From Subtercola endophyticus (GTDB lineage: Bacteria > Actinomycetota > Actinomycetes > Actinomycetales > Microbacteriaceae), in NCBI RefSeq assembly GCF_021044565.1, contig NZ_CP087997.1, positions 1,178,001 through 1,242,000 on the forward strand: 64,000 bases of DNA. Reading direction: 5' to 3'. Both the position numbers and the translations under genes were made by a program. Below, piece after piece: positions 17,746 to 28,158 of this stretch; the first letter of the stretch is position 1, and every line of letters starts with the position of its first letter. Under the pieces are notes generated by a model. The model did no database searches. It saw only the letters and a list, made by a program, of their open reading frames with translations, and was not told the origin of the DNA.

Positions 17746-20484
17746 ATGGTCACCACTGCCGATACCACACGCCGCTCGGCGTTGACGAAGATCGTCTCAC
17801 TCGCTGCACATCGCGAGGAGAACTCGCTGGTGGTGCGCGGGAGCCGCGGATCGGGCCGCACCCATCTTCTCGAATCGGCCCTCGAAGCAGTCTCGGTGAG
17901 ATCGATTCTCGTGCGGGTGAACCGTTCCGAAATGGACTACCCGCTGTCTGGACTCTCGGCCGTTTTCGCCAAGGTCGGTGACAGCCGTCTCGCCGAATTC
18001 TCGGGTCGTTTCGCCTTGGTTTCAAGCGCACCCGACGATCTCTTCGCCGCAGCAGATCAGCTGCTCACTCTCTTGCGCGGGCTGTCGCTCGAGCCCGTGA
18101 TGATTCTCATCGACGACGTCGACTTCATGGATGCCGAGAGCCTCTCGATTCTCGGCTATGTGAGCACTCGGCTCACGTCGACGAACATCTGTCTCGTCGT
18201 CACCGCGCGAGCGGGTGCAGATGCGCCGGATGCTGCGCGCCCGTCACCAGCCGCGGTCTTCTCTGGCGCGCCGACCGTCACGCTGGCACCGCTGAGCGGG
18301 GCCGAGACACGCGAGCTGATCTCGTCTGTCGCGTCACCCGCGCTCGATGACAGCACACGTCAGATCGTGGCGGAGTACGCCGACGGCAATCCGCTCGCGG
18401 TGTTCGAGATCGTTCAGGCACTGCCCACCATGACCGCGTCTGTGCACATTCCGCTCGTGCTGCCCTTCCGGCTCGGCGCGTCGGCCCAGGCGGTTGCCGC
18501 GGAGGCGATCTCGACTCTGCCCGACCCCGTGGTTTTTGTTCTTCAGAAGATCAGTTCGGCACCGCTGACGTCGATCGAGGCTCTCGTCGACAGCGACGCG
18601 GCAGCTTCGGATGCCCTCGACGAACTGGTTGCATCGCACCTCGTGACCGTGGAATCGCATCACGTGCGGGTTGCCGACAACCTCGTACGCTCGGGCACCT
18701 ACTGGGGCATGCCGTCGAACGAGCGCCGCGCCATTCACCGCGAACTCGCCGTCGACTCCACCGCCTTCGACCCGCCCCTCGCCCTCTGGCACGAATCGTG
18801 GGCGTCAGCTCGCGGCGCGCGGGCAGACGAGTTGCTGCTTGCGGCTGCATCGCTGGCCAAACGCGGCTACCCGGGCGCCGCTGTCGAACTCGCCGAGCGC
18901 GCCATTGCGACCCGTTCGAATGACGACGTTGTCATCGCCGAGCTCGCTGATCTCTCTGACGCGCTTCTCGGCCGCGGCAGCCTCACTCTGGCGCTACGGT
19001 ACTGCCAAGAAGCGCTCACCCTCGACACCAGCGTCAGCGACGACCTCGCTCTGCAGAGCATCAAACTGCAGGCCGAATTCTTGCGCGACGAATACATCGC
19101 TCCGAACGAGGTCGAGGCTCGACTGACTCCGCCGGCGGCCGCGCCGAGTGCTCAGTCGAATCAGGTGCTGCTCTCCGCAGCCGTCGCCCATGCCGAGCGC
19201 GGCGAGATCGCTGACGCCCGTGAGATCACGGATCACCTCGCAGGGCTTCGACGCGGCGAATCAGTGAACGAGAGCCTGTACTGGCCCCTTGCACTGGTTC
19301 GTGCGCTGAGCGGCGTACTCGAACCGCTCGCGCTGGCGGCAACGATCGCTCCCGACCCGGCGACACAGCCCCTCGCCGCACAAGTCGCCGCCGGACGAGC
19401 ACTGAGTTTTGCGGAGCATCATTCCGAATCGCGTAAGACATTCGTCGGTCTGCTCGTTCACGCTCCCGAGACCGACCGCAGGCTCATCGAGTCCGCACGC
19501 ATCTTCGCCGCAGAGAACGACATCCGGTCGGGATACCTGCAGCACGCGATGTCGTTCATCGACGGCTTGCCACACGAGTCGGAGGTTCTGCGGTTCCGGC
19601 GAGTGACGTTGCAAGGCTGGAGTGCCGAGACCCGAGGCCAGAAAGCCGAGGCGACTCCGTTCTTCGCCGAGGGGGCCGAATTGCTCGAGCACGAGCGGAA
19701 TCCGGTGCTCGCCGCCCGGTACTTTTCTCTTCAGGGAACCTTCGACTTGATGCACGGTGACATCGACCGGTCGCTCGATCACTTTCACCGGGTGCGATCG
19801 ATCACCAAGAGCCTGACGATGGCCTTTCACGCTCGGCACAACGTCGACCTCATCGAGGCGACTGTGCTCTCGGGCGCCGCTCGAGAGGCGCGAGCGCTGA
19901 TGCTGGAGTTCGATGAGTTGCGGGCCCAGCTGCCGTCGCACTGGTCGACCCTCGCCGCCGCCCGCGGCCGAGCACTTCTCGCTCCCGACGAACGCGTCAT
20001 CGCCAGCTTCGATGAGGCGATCACAAGCTACAAGCCCGACGACTCACCCTACGAACTCGCCCGTTTGATGCTGGCGTACGCCACCCGGCTCGATCAGATG
20101 GCTCTGTCAGACCAGGCGGCCGCCGCCCACGTCGGGGCCAACCAGATCTTCACGAGCATGGGGGCCATGGGCTGGCTGCACACCCCGGGCATCCGGCCGC
20201 AGCGGGTCGCCGAGCCGCCCCCGACCACGGCCGGTTTGACCGCTAATCTCACGCCCGGCGAGCTCGACGTGGTGCGGCTGCTCGGGCGCGGCTATCGCAA
20301 CAAAGAGATCGCCGCCCGTCTCTTCGTGTCGTTACGCACGGTGGAAGTTCGGCTGACGCAGATCTACCGCAAGTCGGGAGCACGCTCGCGCTCTCACCTG
20401 CTGGCTCTGCTGGCGAATACGGAACCGTCAGACGTGCTCCCTGGCGCGTCGACCGTGAACAGGCAACTCGGCGGTCCGGCGTGA
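17746..20484 (+). CDS. LuxR-family LAL-type transcriptional regulator
   Basis: A 912-residue STAND ATPase regulator. A degenerate Walker A lies at 31-40 (GSRGSGRTH) and Walker B at ~118-127 (VMILIDDVDF). The middle ~350-800 is helical and TPR-like (LAKRGYPGAAVELAERA, AEATPFFAEGAELLEHE). Residues 835-895 are a LuxR/GerE helix-turn-helix (LTPGELDVVRLLGRG, NKEIAARLFVSLRTVEVRL). LAL proteins usually activate nearby genes after sensing a ligand. It borders the glycosyltransferase and nucleotide-sugar operon, which are its likeliest targets. Its last 57 bp overlap the convergent glycosyltransferase gene. The ATG has no strong Shine-Dalgarno. Confidence 0.9.
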   Translation: MVTTADTTRRSALTKIVSLAAHREENSLVVRGSRGSGRTHLLESALEAVSVRSILVRVNRSEMDYPLSGLSAVFAKVGDSRLAEFSGRFALVSSAPDDLFAAADQLLTLLRGLSLEPVMILIDDVDFMDAESLSILGYVSTRLTSTNICLVVTARAGADAPDAARPSPAAVFSGAPTVTLAPLSGAETRELISSVASPALDDSTRQIVAEYADGNPLAVFEIVQALPTMTASVHIPLVLPFRLGASAQAVAAEAISTLPDPVVFVLQKISSAPLTSIEALVDSDAAASDALDELVASHLVTVESHHVRVADNLVRSGTYWGMPSNERRAIHRELAVDSTAFDPPLALWHESWASARGARADELLLAAASLAKRGYPGAAVELAERAIATRSNDDVVIAELADLSDALLGRGSLTLALRYCQEALTLDTSVSDDLALQSIKLQAEFLRDEYIAPNEVEARLTPPAAAPSAQSNQVLLSAAVAHAERGEIADAREITDHLAGLRRGESVNESLYWPLALVRALSGVLEPLALAATIAPDPATQPLAAQVAAGRALSFAEHHSESRKTFVGLLVHAPETDRRLIESARIFAAENDIRSGYLQHAMSFIDGLPHESEVLRFRRVTLQGWSAETRGQKAEATPFFAEGAELLEHERNPVLAARYFSLQGTFDLMHGDIDRSLDHFHRVRSITKSLTMAFHARHNVDLIEATVLSGAAREARALMLEFDELRAQLPSHWSTLAAARGRALLAPDERVIASFDEAITSYKPDDSPYELARLMLAYATRLDQMALSDQAAAAHVGANQIFTSMGAMGWLHTPGIRPQRVAEPPPTTAGLTANLTPGELDVVRLLGRGYRNKEIAARLFVSLRTVEVRLTQIYRKSGARSRSHLLALLANTEPSDVLPGASTVNRQLGGPA

Positions 20485-21768
20485 CGGACTGGTCCACGCA
20501 CCGGTGGACTCACCGACCACCGCCTCGGGCAGCCGGTGCAGGCAGAGCGCGGAATCGACGATGCGCAGTAACGGAAAGGCCAAACCGAACAACAGAAAAC
20601 TCGGCCGCCGCGCCACGCATGCTGCGAAGACCGTGAGCAGATAGTCCGGCAGCACAAATCCGAGGAGCAGCACGCCGGGCGGAACGACGACGGCGACATC
20701 GACGCCGAGCAGCATCTGATCCCAGCCCAAGGCGTCGAGCACACCGCCCAACGCCGCGAGAAGCACCAGCGGCACAATCAGAACGACGAGCAGACTGCTG
20801 ATCACCAGTTCGGCGATGTACAGGTAGAGCGCGAACCAGAACTTGCGCGGCTGCCAGGGATGCCGCAGCACCGTCTGCCAGAAGCCGAGCGACCAGCGGC
20901 CGACCTGTTTGACGTAGTCATGAAAATTGTCGGGATCTTGGGTCTTCGCGATGGCCGCGTAGGGATGGAAGGCGATGCGACCGAGTGAACGCGCGTGGAT
21001 CTCGAACGTCATGTTGTAGTCCTCGATCGTGAGGCCTGGCGCAGCGATGTCGATATGGCCGAGCACACGGGAGCGATACATGCTCGCGAATCCCGGCACG
21101 ATGGTGACGCAATCGATCGACCGTGCCGCCTGGCCGTACTTGATCAGAAGTTGCACAACGATGTACACCCGCTCGCGGTACGAGACGAGAAAACGACCGA
21201 ACAGCGACCGCGCACCGGGCTTGAACAGCGTCGTCGCGCGACCCGCCACCGAGACCACGTCGTCGTCGGTGAACAACGGCAGGCCGGTCTCGAGATAGTC
21301 GTCGGCCAATTGGGTATCGGCGTCGAGCAGCAGCACCACCTCGAAGCGCCGGCTCAACTCGAAGTGTTCGACGCCGGCCACGATGGCTCCCGCCTTGCCT
21401 CGATTCGGGTTGAGCTCGAGAACCTGCGCCCCGGCTTCAGCCGCGAGCCGAGCCGTACCGTCGCTCGACCCGTCCGAGATGACGAACACCTGATTCATGG
21501 GCACTTGGCGCCCGGCCGAGCTCAGGGTCTGAGCGAGAACGAGTTCTTCGTTGTGCGCGGCGATCACGATGGCCACCTGCTCAGCCGTCACCGGCGGGCA
21601 GGTGCTGCGCACGATCTGCGGCAACCCCTGACGGGCACGGCGTGCGTCGCTTCGCCGCATCGTTTCTCGGGCAATGACCCGGCACAGCCCTGCCGTTCCC
21701 CAGATGAGAGTGTTCACGCCGACAAGCAGCACAATCACGACGAGAAACATCCACATCGACTGGTTCAC
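20428..21768 (-). CDS. Processive GT2 glycosyltransferase (hyaluronan/chitin/poly-GlcNAc synthase-like)
   Basis: A 446-residue membrane synthase. One N-terminal helix (~6-28), a cytosolic GT-A domain, then about four C-terminal helices (~310-420). Catalytic motifs are complete: AHNEE (~71), SDGSSDGT (~98), DAD at 149-151, TIED at 247-250 and QVGRW at 288-292 (the Q-x-x-R-W product-binding motif of processive enzymes). It should polymerise a UDP-sugar and extrude the chain. GTG at 21768 is chosen because GGAGGACGC lies immediately upstream; a 47-residue longer frame lacks this. No PilZ domain. It is divergent from the dehydrogenase-epimerase-glmS operon and overlaps the regulator gene tail to tail. 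Confidence 0.9.
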   Translation of the reverse strand: MNQSMWMFLVVIVLLVGVNTLIWGTAGLCRVIARETMRRSDARRARQGLPQIVRSTCPPVTAEQVAIVIAAHNEELVLAQTLSSAGRQVPMNQVFVISDGSSDGTARLAAEAGAQVLELNPNRGKAGAIVAGVEHFELSRRFEVVLLLDADTQLADDYLETGLPLFTDDDVVSVAGRATTLFKPGARSLFGRFLVSYRERVYIVVQLLIKYGQAARSIDCVTIVPGFASMYRSRVLGHIDIAAPGLTIEDYNMTFEIHARSLGRIAFHPYAAIAKTQDPDNFHDYVKQVGRWSLGFWQTVLRHPWQPRKFWFALYLYIAELVISSLLVVLIVPLVLLAALGGVLDALGWDQMLLGVDVAVVVPPGVLLLGFVLPDYLLTVFAACVARRPSFLLFGLAFPLLRIVDSALCLHRLPEAVVGESTGAWTSPSRRTAELPVHGRRAREHV

Positions 21769-22072
21769 GCGTCCTCCGGCGGGTATGAGCGGAGCCGGGC
21801 CGATCGCCCGCTCGCGAAACCTCACCGTACAAGGCGTTGCAACCGCCGACCTAGAGAACGACGACCGCAGTGCCCGCACACTTCTGCGGTTTACCGCAGG
21901 TACCCCCATAAAAAGCCTCGAAACCCGCAGGTTCGGTCTCGTTCGATTGCTGCGCGCCCGCTGCGGCGACGAGTGTATGAGCCACGGTCCGGGGTAACCG
22001 TAGCGATCTCACCTCAGAGTTCATCATCGCGGCCTGTCGCAACAGCCGTCTCATTCGCCAAGGGGAAGAAAC
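21769..22072. other. Divergent control region between the polysaccharide synthase and the nucleotide-sugar operon
   Basis: No convincing gene is visible in these 304 bp. They must hold both divergent promoters. Small inverted repeats are present: TGCGG-TTTA-CCGCA near 21885 and a GGT...ACC pair around 21983-21998. AAGGGGAAG precedes the dehydrogenase ATG by six bases. The upstream LAL regulator could bind here; no operator could be assigned with confidence. Confidence 0.5.
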
Positions 22073-23431
22073 ATGTCATCAATCACCGGCATTCGCCACG
22101 ACAGCTCAGAAGAATTCGACGAGGCGCCCAGCGCCACGGTCGTTCCCATCGATCGCGCCGGGCGCGAACCGGCCTTCGACTTCGACGTCGCCATCGTCGG
22201 GCTGGGTTACGTCGGACTGCCCACCGCCATCTCGTACGCAATCGCAGGCGTACGAGTGCTCGGTCTCGAAATCAGCACTCGACGACTCGAAACCATCATC
22301 GACGGTCAGGCCGATCTGCTCGACCGTGATCAGGCGCGACTGGCCGAGGCGCTCTCGGGAGGGGGCCTCACCTTGACCAACGACCACGCAGAGCTCGCAA
22401 CGGCGCGGGCCGTGGTGGTCTGTGTTCCCACCCCCGTCGACGACTTTCTGATTCCCGACCTCTCGATTCTGCGGGCCGCATGCGCCATGGTTGTCGACTC
22501 GGCCCGCGCCGGCCAGACGCTGATGCTCACCTCCACCACGTATGTCGGATGCACAGACGACCTCTTGGTCAAGCCGCTGGCCGAGCGCCGCCTGGAGGCC
22601 GGCCGCGACATCTTCGTCGCCTTCTCAGCCGAACGCATCGACCCGGGAAGCGCGAGCTTCGAACAGCGTGATGTGCCGCGCGTGGTCGGTGGCGCGACCC
22701 CGGAGTGCGAAGAAGAAGCCGATCGTCTGCTGCACCTGTACGCGGCGAACGTTCACCACGTCGGTTCCCTCGCTGCCGCCGAAATGACCAAGCTCTTGGA
22801 GAACACGTTTCGCGCCGTCAACATCGCGCTGGCAAACGAATTCGCTGACATCTGCAGTTCGCTCGACCTCGACATCAATGTCGTCATCGACGCCGCCGCC
22901 ACAAAACCCTACGGCTTCATGGCGTTCAGACCGGGGCCCGGCGTAGGCGGGCACTGCATTCCCTGCGACCCGCACTACCTGTTGTGGCAGCTGCGCAAAT
23001 CTCGCGTAGACGCGCCGTTGATCGAGGTGGCCATGTCGGCCATCGCTCACCGGCCGAAGCACGTGGTCGAACGGGTGCGAGATGTGCTCTCCGATCGCGG
23101 AACCGGCCTCGCCGGTGCGAGAGTGCTCGTGGTGGGCATCGCATACAAGCCCAATGTGGCAGACCTGCGGGAGTCTCCCGCGCTCGAGATTCTCGCCGAA
23201 TTGCGCGAGCACGGGGCATCCGTCGGCTACCTCGACGACCACTTCGACCTCATTGCGCTCTCGGACGGGCACATTCTGCAGAACGTGGTGCAGCCCTCGA
23301 GCTTCGACCCCGATCTGATCATCATGCACACCAGCCACGCCGGTGTCGACCTCGAATGGATCACCACCGACCAGCTCGTCATCGACGCGACCTACGATCA
23401 CGTCGCCTACCCGCAGGCGGTGAACCTGTGA
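22073..23431 (+). CDS. Nucleotide-sugar 6-dehydrogenase (UDP-GlcNAc/ManNAc or UDP-Glc type)
   Basis: A 452-residue NAD-dependent dehydrogenase that oxidises C6 of a UDP-sugar to a uronate. The Rossmann motif GLGYVGLP lies at 43-50 after a ~35-residue N-terminal extension. TKLLENTFRAVNIALANE (~239-256) holds the catalytic Lys/Asn, and Cys295 in GGHCIPCDPHYL is the thiohemiacetal cysteine. GGHCIP-C-DP resembles the WecC/TviB/VipA group acting on UDP-GlcNAc or UDP-ManNAc more than Ugd, but this cannot be settled by eye. It opens a five-gene operon and overlaps the next gene by 4 bp (GTGA). Confidence 0.9.
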   Translation: MSSITGIRHDSSEEFDEAPSATVVPIDRAGREPAFDFDVAIVGLGYVGLPTAISYAIAGVRVLGLEISTRRLETIIDGQADLLDRDQARLAEALSGGGLTLTNDHAELATARAVVVCVPTPVDDFLIPDLSILRAACAMVVDSARAGQTLMLTSTTYVGCTDDLLVKPLAERRLEAGRDIFVAFSAERIDPGSASFEQRDVPRVVGGATPECEEEADRLLHLYAANVHHVGSLAAAEMTKLLENTFRAVNIALANEFADICSSLDLDINVVIDAAATKPYGFMAFRPGPGVGGHCIPCDPHYLLWQLRKSRVDAPLIEVAMSAIAHRPKHVVERVRDVLSDRGTGLAGARVLVVGIAYKPNVADLRESPALEILAELREHGASVGYLDDHFDLIALSDGHILQNVVQPSSFDPDLIIMHTSHAGVDLEWITTDQLVIDATYDHVAYPQAVNL

Positions 23432-24459
23432 AGACGTTGGTCACCGGCGGGGCCGGATTCATCGGCAGTCACCTGGTCGATGCTCTGCTCGCGGCAGGAG
23501 ACGAGGTGACCGTGCTCGACGATCTGAGCACGGGCCGGCTCGCCAATCTGGCCGATCACATCATCGACTCGGGCTTTCATTTCGTCGAGGGGTCGATTCT
23601 GGATGCCCGGCTCGTCGATTCGCTCGTCGCCGAGGCCGACCGGGTCTTTCACCTCGCGGCCGCTGTCGGCGTGAAGCTCATCGTCGAGCATCCGCTCGAG
23701 AGTCTGCGCACGAACATCCACGGCACCGAGAACGTGCTCGAAGCGTGCACAGCCCATCACGTTCGCCTGCTGCTGGCGTCGACCAGCGAGGTCTATGGCA
23801 AGAACGAGTCCGACAGTCTCAGCGAAGAGGCCGATCGTATTCTCGGCTCCGCTCTGAAATCGCGCTGGAGCTACGCGGCCGCGAAGGGCATCGACGAATC
23901 GTTCGCGTACGCCTACTTCACCGAATACGGCCTGCCGGTTTCGATCGTGCGGCTGTTCAATACGGTCGGGCCGAGGCAGACCGGGCGATACGGAATGGTC
24001 GTGCCGAACCTGGTGGGCCAGGCACTGGCCGGAGATTCCCTCACGGTTTTCGGAGACGGGCGCCAGACCCGCTGCTTCTCGTATGTCGGCGACATCGTTC
24101 CGGCGCTCATCCGGCTCAGCGAAACCGACGAGTCGCTCGGCCAGGCGGTGAATCTCGGGGGAGCACAGGAGATCTCGATTCTCGATCTCGCGTCACGTGC
24201 GATCGACGTGACGGGCAGCTCGAGCGGCATCGTCTTCGTTCCGTACAGCGAGGCGTACGCGCCGGGATATGAAGACATGCGACGGCGGGTGCCCGACAAT
24301 TCGAAAGCCGCGGGCCTCATCGGGTTTGTTCCGCGAACCGGGGTCGACGAGATTCTGCAGCGTGTCGCCGACGGGCTGCGGTCGACTCCGCACCTGAACG
24401 ACGAACTCATGATCCGGTCGCGGCAGAGTCGCCAGGCTCGAGCGCAGGTGATGCTCTGA
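23428..24459 (+). CDS. NAD-dependent nucleotide-sugar epimerase/dehydratase
   Basis: A 343-residue extended short-chain dehydrogenase. TGGAGFIGS (~6-14) binds NAD; the catalytic set is S118/T119/S120 in LLASTSEVYG with Y149-x3-K153 in WSYAAAKG. RLFNTVGPRQTGRYGMVVPNL is the substrate-domain block found in UDP-glucuronate decarboxylases, GDP-mannose dehydratases and UDP-GlcNAc(A) epimerases, so the exact reaction is open. In Vi-antigen style pathways a dehydrogenase-epimerase pair turns UDP-GlcNAc to UDP-GalNAcA; the order here would fit that. The GTG start overlaps the dehydrogenase stop by 4 bp, and its own stop overlaps glmS by one base. Confidence 0.88.
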   Translation: MKTLVTGGAGFIGSHLVDALLAAGDEVTVLDDLSTGRLANLADHIIDSGFHFVEGSILDARLVDSLVAEADRVFHLAAAVGVKLIVEHPLESLRTNIHGTENVLEACTAHHVRLLLASTSEVYGKNESDSLSEEADRILGSALKSRWSYAAAKGIDESFAYAYFTEYGLPVSIVRLFNTVGPRQTGRYGMVVPNLVGQALAGDSLTVFGDGRQTRCFSYVGDIVPALIRLSETDESLGQAVNLGGAQEISILDLASRAIDVTGSSSGIVFVPYSEAYAPGYEDMRRRVPDNSKAAGLIGFVPRTGVDEILQRVADGLRSTPHLNDELMIRSRQSRQARAQVML

Positions 24460-26297
24460 TGTGCGGAATCGTCGGATGCAGCACAGCGACCCGCGCTGAT
24501 GAGTACTTGTTGCCCGCCCTGCAGTCGCTCGAATACCGCGGTTACGACTCGGTCGGGGTCGCCATCAAGGCCGTCGACGGCAGTGTCGCGACCGTGCGCT
24601 CCATCAACCGGGTCGACGATCTCGCCGCCCGCATCGACGCGTGGCCGGGCGCCGACTTCTCGGGAGTCGGCATCGGACACACACGGTGGGCGACGCACGG
24701 CGACGTGACCGAGGTGAACGCGCATCCGCATCTCGACTGCGACGGCCGGCTCGCTGTGGTGCACAACGGCATCATCGAGAACGCTGACGTTCTGCGCACC
24801 GAACTCGTCGCCGACGGGCACCGCTTCGCCTCGGCCGTCGACAGCGAGGTCATCTGCCACCTCATCGAGCGGGCCCTGGCCGACGGCGACGACATGCAGA
24901 GCGCCGTGCACTCCGCTCTCGCGCGGCTGACGGGCAGCTGGGCGCTGCTGGTGATGGAGACCGAATCCGGTCGCCTGTTCGCGGCAACACACCGCGCACC
25001 GCTGCTGGTTGCCACGAGCGAGCACGGTCTGTTCGTGGCGAGCGACGTCACCGCTATCGCTCCGTGGATCACGCAGTTCCGAGTGATGGGCGACGGCGAC
25101 GTGGTCGAGCTGGGCCTCGGGCTCCGCTGGTTCAGCAACGGCACCGAAGTAGCACCGCCTCCGGTCGTCGGGCTCTCGTGGTCGAACACGATCCGCTCGC
25201 TCGGCGCCGACGACGCGGACTACATGGGCCGCGAGATAGCCGAACAGCCCGAGACGGTCGAGCGCATCGTGGGCGAACTCGCAGCGCCCGCGCTCGACGG
25301 ATCGTTGTGGGGCGACCTGGCCCTGCCGCCGTTCGACCGGGTGGCCGTTCTGGGCTGCGGCACCTCATTGAACGCCGGAAAGGTCATCGCGCACAGCTTC
25401 GGCACCCTGGGTCGAATACCCACGAGCACGGTCATCGCCAGCGAGGCAGGCGAGACCGTCTTCGAGCCCAACACTCTCGTCATCGCCGCGAGCCAGTCGG
25501 GTGAGACCGCCGATGTGCTTCGGGCCCTCGACGACCTGCGGGCTCCCGGATGCTCGGTGCTCGCGCTCACGAACAGCACGCATTCGACGCTCGCCCGGCG
25601 CGCGGATGCCGTACTCAACTGTTTCGCCGGCCCCGAAGTCGGCGTTGCCGCGACGAAGACCTTCGTGGCCCAAGTGGTCACCGGGGTCTGCGTCGCCGTG
25701 TCGTCGATGATCGCCCGGGGGCTGACACCTAGCGCAGATGCTCAGGCGATCATCGACGACCTCCGGCGCGCACCGGAGCGCCTCGGGCTCGCCCTCGGCG
25801 TGTCGAGAACGCTCATCCCCGAGCTCGTGTCGTCGCTCACCGACGCGGCGGGCTTTCTGTTTCTGGGGCGCGGCGCCGGCGTGATCTATGCCGCCGAGGG
25901 TGCCCTCAAGCTCAAGGAACTCACCTATCGCTGGGCGGAGGCCTACCCTGCAGGAGAGTTGAAGCACGGCCCGCTCGCCCTCGTCGAGAGCGGAACTCCG
26001 GTGGTGGTGGTCGACCACGGCGACAGTCGTCTTCCGGCCAACATCGCCGAGGTGCGTTCGCGCGGCGGTCGCATCATCAGCATCGGCGGCCCGGGAAGCA
26101 GCCTGCCGGCTTTGGGGGCTCGCATCGAGGTTCCGAATGGCGCTGCCCCGGGCATCCGGTCGCCCCGCCGCGAAGCGCCGTGGGGCCCGCTCGAGAGCGT
26201 CGTTCCGATGCAGATGCTCGCCCGTCAGCTCGCCATCGCGCTCGGCCGCGATGTAGACAAGCCGCGGAACCTGGCCAAGTCGGTCACGGTCGAATAA
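24459..26297 (+). CDS. glmS: Glutamine-fructose-6-phosphate aminotransferase (isomerizing)
   Basis: A 612-residue GlmS, the entry enzyme of UDP-GlcNAc synthesis. Cys2 after Met1 (MCGIVG) is the N-terminal glutaminase nucleophile; [18 protein letters not shown] and VHNGIIEN complete that domain (~1-235). Two SIS domains follow with [18 protein letters not shown] and the C-terminal [16 protein letters not shown], ending KSVTVE as in canonical GlmS. Its place inside a surface-polymer operon suggests a second, pathway-dedicated copy beside the housekeeping one, which cannot be checked in this window. Start overlaps the epimerase stop (TGATG). Confidence 0.95.
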   Translation: MCGIVGCSTATRADEYLLPALQSLEYRGYDSVGVAIKAVDGSVATVRSINRVDDLAARIDAWPGADFSGVGIGHTRWATHGDVTEVNAHPHLDCDGRLAVVHNGIIENADVLRTELVADGHRFASAVDSEVICHLIERALADGDDMQSAVHSALARLTGSWALLVMETESGRLFAATHRAPLLVATSEHGLFVASDVTAIAPWITQFRVMGDGDVVELGLGLRWFSNGTEVAPPPVVGLSWSNTIRSLGADDADYMGREIAEQPETVERIVGELAAPALDGSLWGDLALPPFDRVAVLGCGTSLNAGKVIAHSFGTLGRIPTSTVIASEAGETVFEPNTLVIAASQSGETADVLRALDDLRAPGCSVLALTNSTHSTLARRADAVLNCFAGPEVGVAATKTFVAQVVTGVCVAVSSMIARGLTPSADAQAIIDDLRRAPERLGLALGVSRTLIPELVSSLTDAAGFLFLGRGAGVIYAAEGALKLKELTYRWAEAYPAGELKHGPLALVESGTPVVVVDHGDSRLPANIAEVRSRGGRIISIGGPGSSLPALGARIEVPNGAAPGIRSPRREAPWGPLESVVPMQMLARQLAIALGRDVDKPRNLAKSVTVE

Positions 26298-26356
26298 GCA
26301 CGGCCGAATTACCACGGCCGAAGAACCACCGCCGAAGAAGAAAAGAGTCACGAATC

Positions 26357-28117
26357 ATGAAACCTTCGCACACCGTCGGCCCACGGCACACCCCACCGGG
26401 TGGTCCCCGCCGGCGGCGCACCACCCTTCTCGCGGTCACGAGCATCGTCGCGGTCAGTGTCGGCGCCGTCGCGTTCGGCATCGGCAGCTCGGCGTCAGCG
26501 TCGCCGCTGTCTGCTGCCGGGTCGATCGCGGCGGTGACGCCTACACCGACACCGACACCGACGGTCACACCGACACCGAAGCCGACGGCAACGCCGACTC
26601 CGACGCCGAGCGTCACCCCGAAGCCGACGGCAACCCCCGCGCCCACGCCGAAACCCACGGCCACCGCGACACCGAAGCCGACGGCCACGCCCACGCCGAC
26701 TCCCACGGTGAAGCCGACGCCCACCCCCACGCCGACCGCGACGCCCACCCCGACGGCCACGCCGGTACCCACCGCGAAGCCGCTGACCGTCGTGAGCCTC
26801 ACCTTCGATGACGGCAACGCCGACCAACAAGCCGCGGCCACCACGATGGCGAACAACAACATGAAGGGCACGTTCTTCATCAACTCCGGCTTCATCGGCG
26901 GCACCGGCTACTTCACGGTGGCCGACCTCACCGCTCTCAAGGCGGCGGGAAACGAGATCGGCGGCCACACGGTGAGCCACCCCGATCTGACGACGCTGAG
27001 CGCGGCCGAGGCGAAACGACAGATCTGCAACGACCGCATCAATCTCACGAACTGGGGCTTCGCGGTTTCTGACTTCGCGTACCCGTTCGCGAGCAGCAAC
27101 GCAGCGACCGAGTCGATCGTGAGCGCCTGCGGCTATAACAGCGCCCGAGGTCTCGGCGACCTGCAGACACGCTTCGGCTGCGCCGGCTGCGCTTACGCCG
27201 AGAGCGTGCCGCCGGCCGACAAGTTCTTGACCAAGGCGCTCGACGAGGTCGACAGCACCTGGACGCTCGCAGACCTGCAGAGCGCGGTCACCAACGCCGA
27301 GAAGACCGGCGGCTGGGTACAGTTCACGTTCCACCACGTATGTGACAACGTCTGCGACCCGCTAGCCATCACTCCTGCGCTGTTCAGTCAGTTCACGTCG
27401 TGGCTCGCGCCACGGGCGACCACGAACAATACGCAGGTCAAGACGGTGGCCCAGGTCATCGGGGGAGCGGTGAAGCCGACGGTGGCCGCCGCAGCGGTGC
27501 CGCCCGCTGCGGCGGGGGTCAACGGCATCCAGAACCCCAGCCTCGAGACGCTGAACACCACGACCGCTCTGCCGGGCTGCTGGATGATCGGCGGTTACGG
27601 CACGAACACCCCCGTGTTCTCGAACGTCTCACCGGGGCACACCGGAACCGCCTCTGAGAAGGTCGCGGTCTCGAATTACGCCTCCGGTGATGCGAAGCTG
27701 CTGCCCCAGTTCGACCTCGGCGCGTGCTCGCCCACCGTCGTGCCCGGACACACCTACTCGCTGCGATCGTGGTACACATCGACGGTCGTGACGCAGTACG
27801 CCATCTACCTGCGCGACAGCGTCGGCGTCTGGCGATACTGGACCTCGAGTCCGTGGTTCGCCGCCACCACGACGTACACCCAGGCGGCCTACACCACGCC
27901 GGCCATCCCGGCCGGAATGACGGGCATCAGCTTCGGCATGAGCGTGTTCTTGAACGGGTCCGTCACCACCGACGACTACGCGCTCTACGACAGTGTGGGT
28001 GCGCCGGCACTGGCTCCCGCCGCGGCCGCGGCGCCGACGCCGACCGTGGCACCGCCGGTCACGGGCAAGATCGAGATGCACGCCCCGACAGTCTCCGCCG
28101 ACACCCCGGCGGGCTGA
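26357..28117 (+). CDS. Surface polysaccharide deacetylase with Thr-Pro spacer and C-terminal beta domain
   Basis: A 586-residue exported enzyme. Residues ~18-50 are a twin-basic signal/anchor helix ([15 protein letters not shown]), 61-142 a Thr-Pro-Lys repeat spacer, ~143-360 a NodB carbohydrate-esterase-4 domain and ~385-570 a jelly-roll domain that looks like a carbohydrate-binding module. CE4 motifs are intact: TFDDG at 149-153, [10 protein letters not shown] with H204 and H208, the AYPF strand and the late TFHHV. It removes acetyl groups from GlcNAc-type polymers. The spacer would let the catalytic part cross the peptidoglycan. Located in the operon after glmS; the ribosome site is weak. 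Confidence 0.88.
   Translation: MKPSHTVGPRHTPPGGPRRRRTTLLAVTSIVAVSVGAVAFGIGSSASASPLSAAGSIAAVTPTPTPTPTVTPTPKPTATPTPTPSVTPKPTATPAPTPKPTATATPKPTATPTPTPTVKPTPTPTPTATPTPTATPVPTAKPLTVVSLTFDDGNADQQAAATTMANNNMKGTFFINSGFIGGTGYFTVADLTALKAAGNEIGGHTVSHPDLTTLSAAEAKRQICNDRINLTNWGFAVSDFAYPFASSNAATESIVSACGYNSARGLGDLQTRFGCAGCAYAESVPPADKFLTKALDEVDSTWTLADLQSAVTNAEKTGGWVQFTFHHVCDNVCDPLAITPALFSQFTSWLAPRATTNNTQVKTVAQVIGGAVKPTVAAAAVPPAAAGVNGIQNPSLETLNTTTALPGCWMIGGYGTNTPVFSNVSPGHTGTASEKVAVSNYASGDAKLLPQFDLGACSPTVVPGHTYSLRSWYTSTVVTQYAIYLRDSVGVWRYWTSSPWFAATTTYTQAAYTTPAIPAGMTGISFGMSVFLNGSVTTDDYALYDSVGAPALAPAAAAAPTPTVAPPVTGKIEMHAPTVSADTPAG
26537..26782 (+). repeat. In-frame Thr-Pro coding repeats
   Basis: About 80 codons of alternating ACx-CCx with Lys/Ala/Val insertions, mostly multiples of a six-base unit. 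They encode the spacer of the deacetylase. Such tracts change length by slippage, and the length may differ between strains. Confidence 0.85.
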
Positions 28118-28158
28118 GAGGATGCGGTGCAGTTCACAATGACGCAGGCGGAGCCGGT

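Noticed and set aside
26284..26904. Minus-strand frame with Val-Gly repeats
   Set aside because: It is the antisense of the Thr-Pro coding repeats in the deacetylase.
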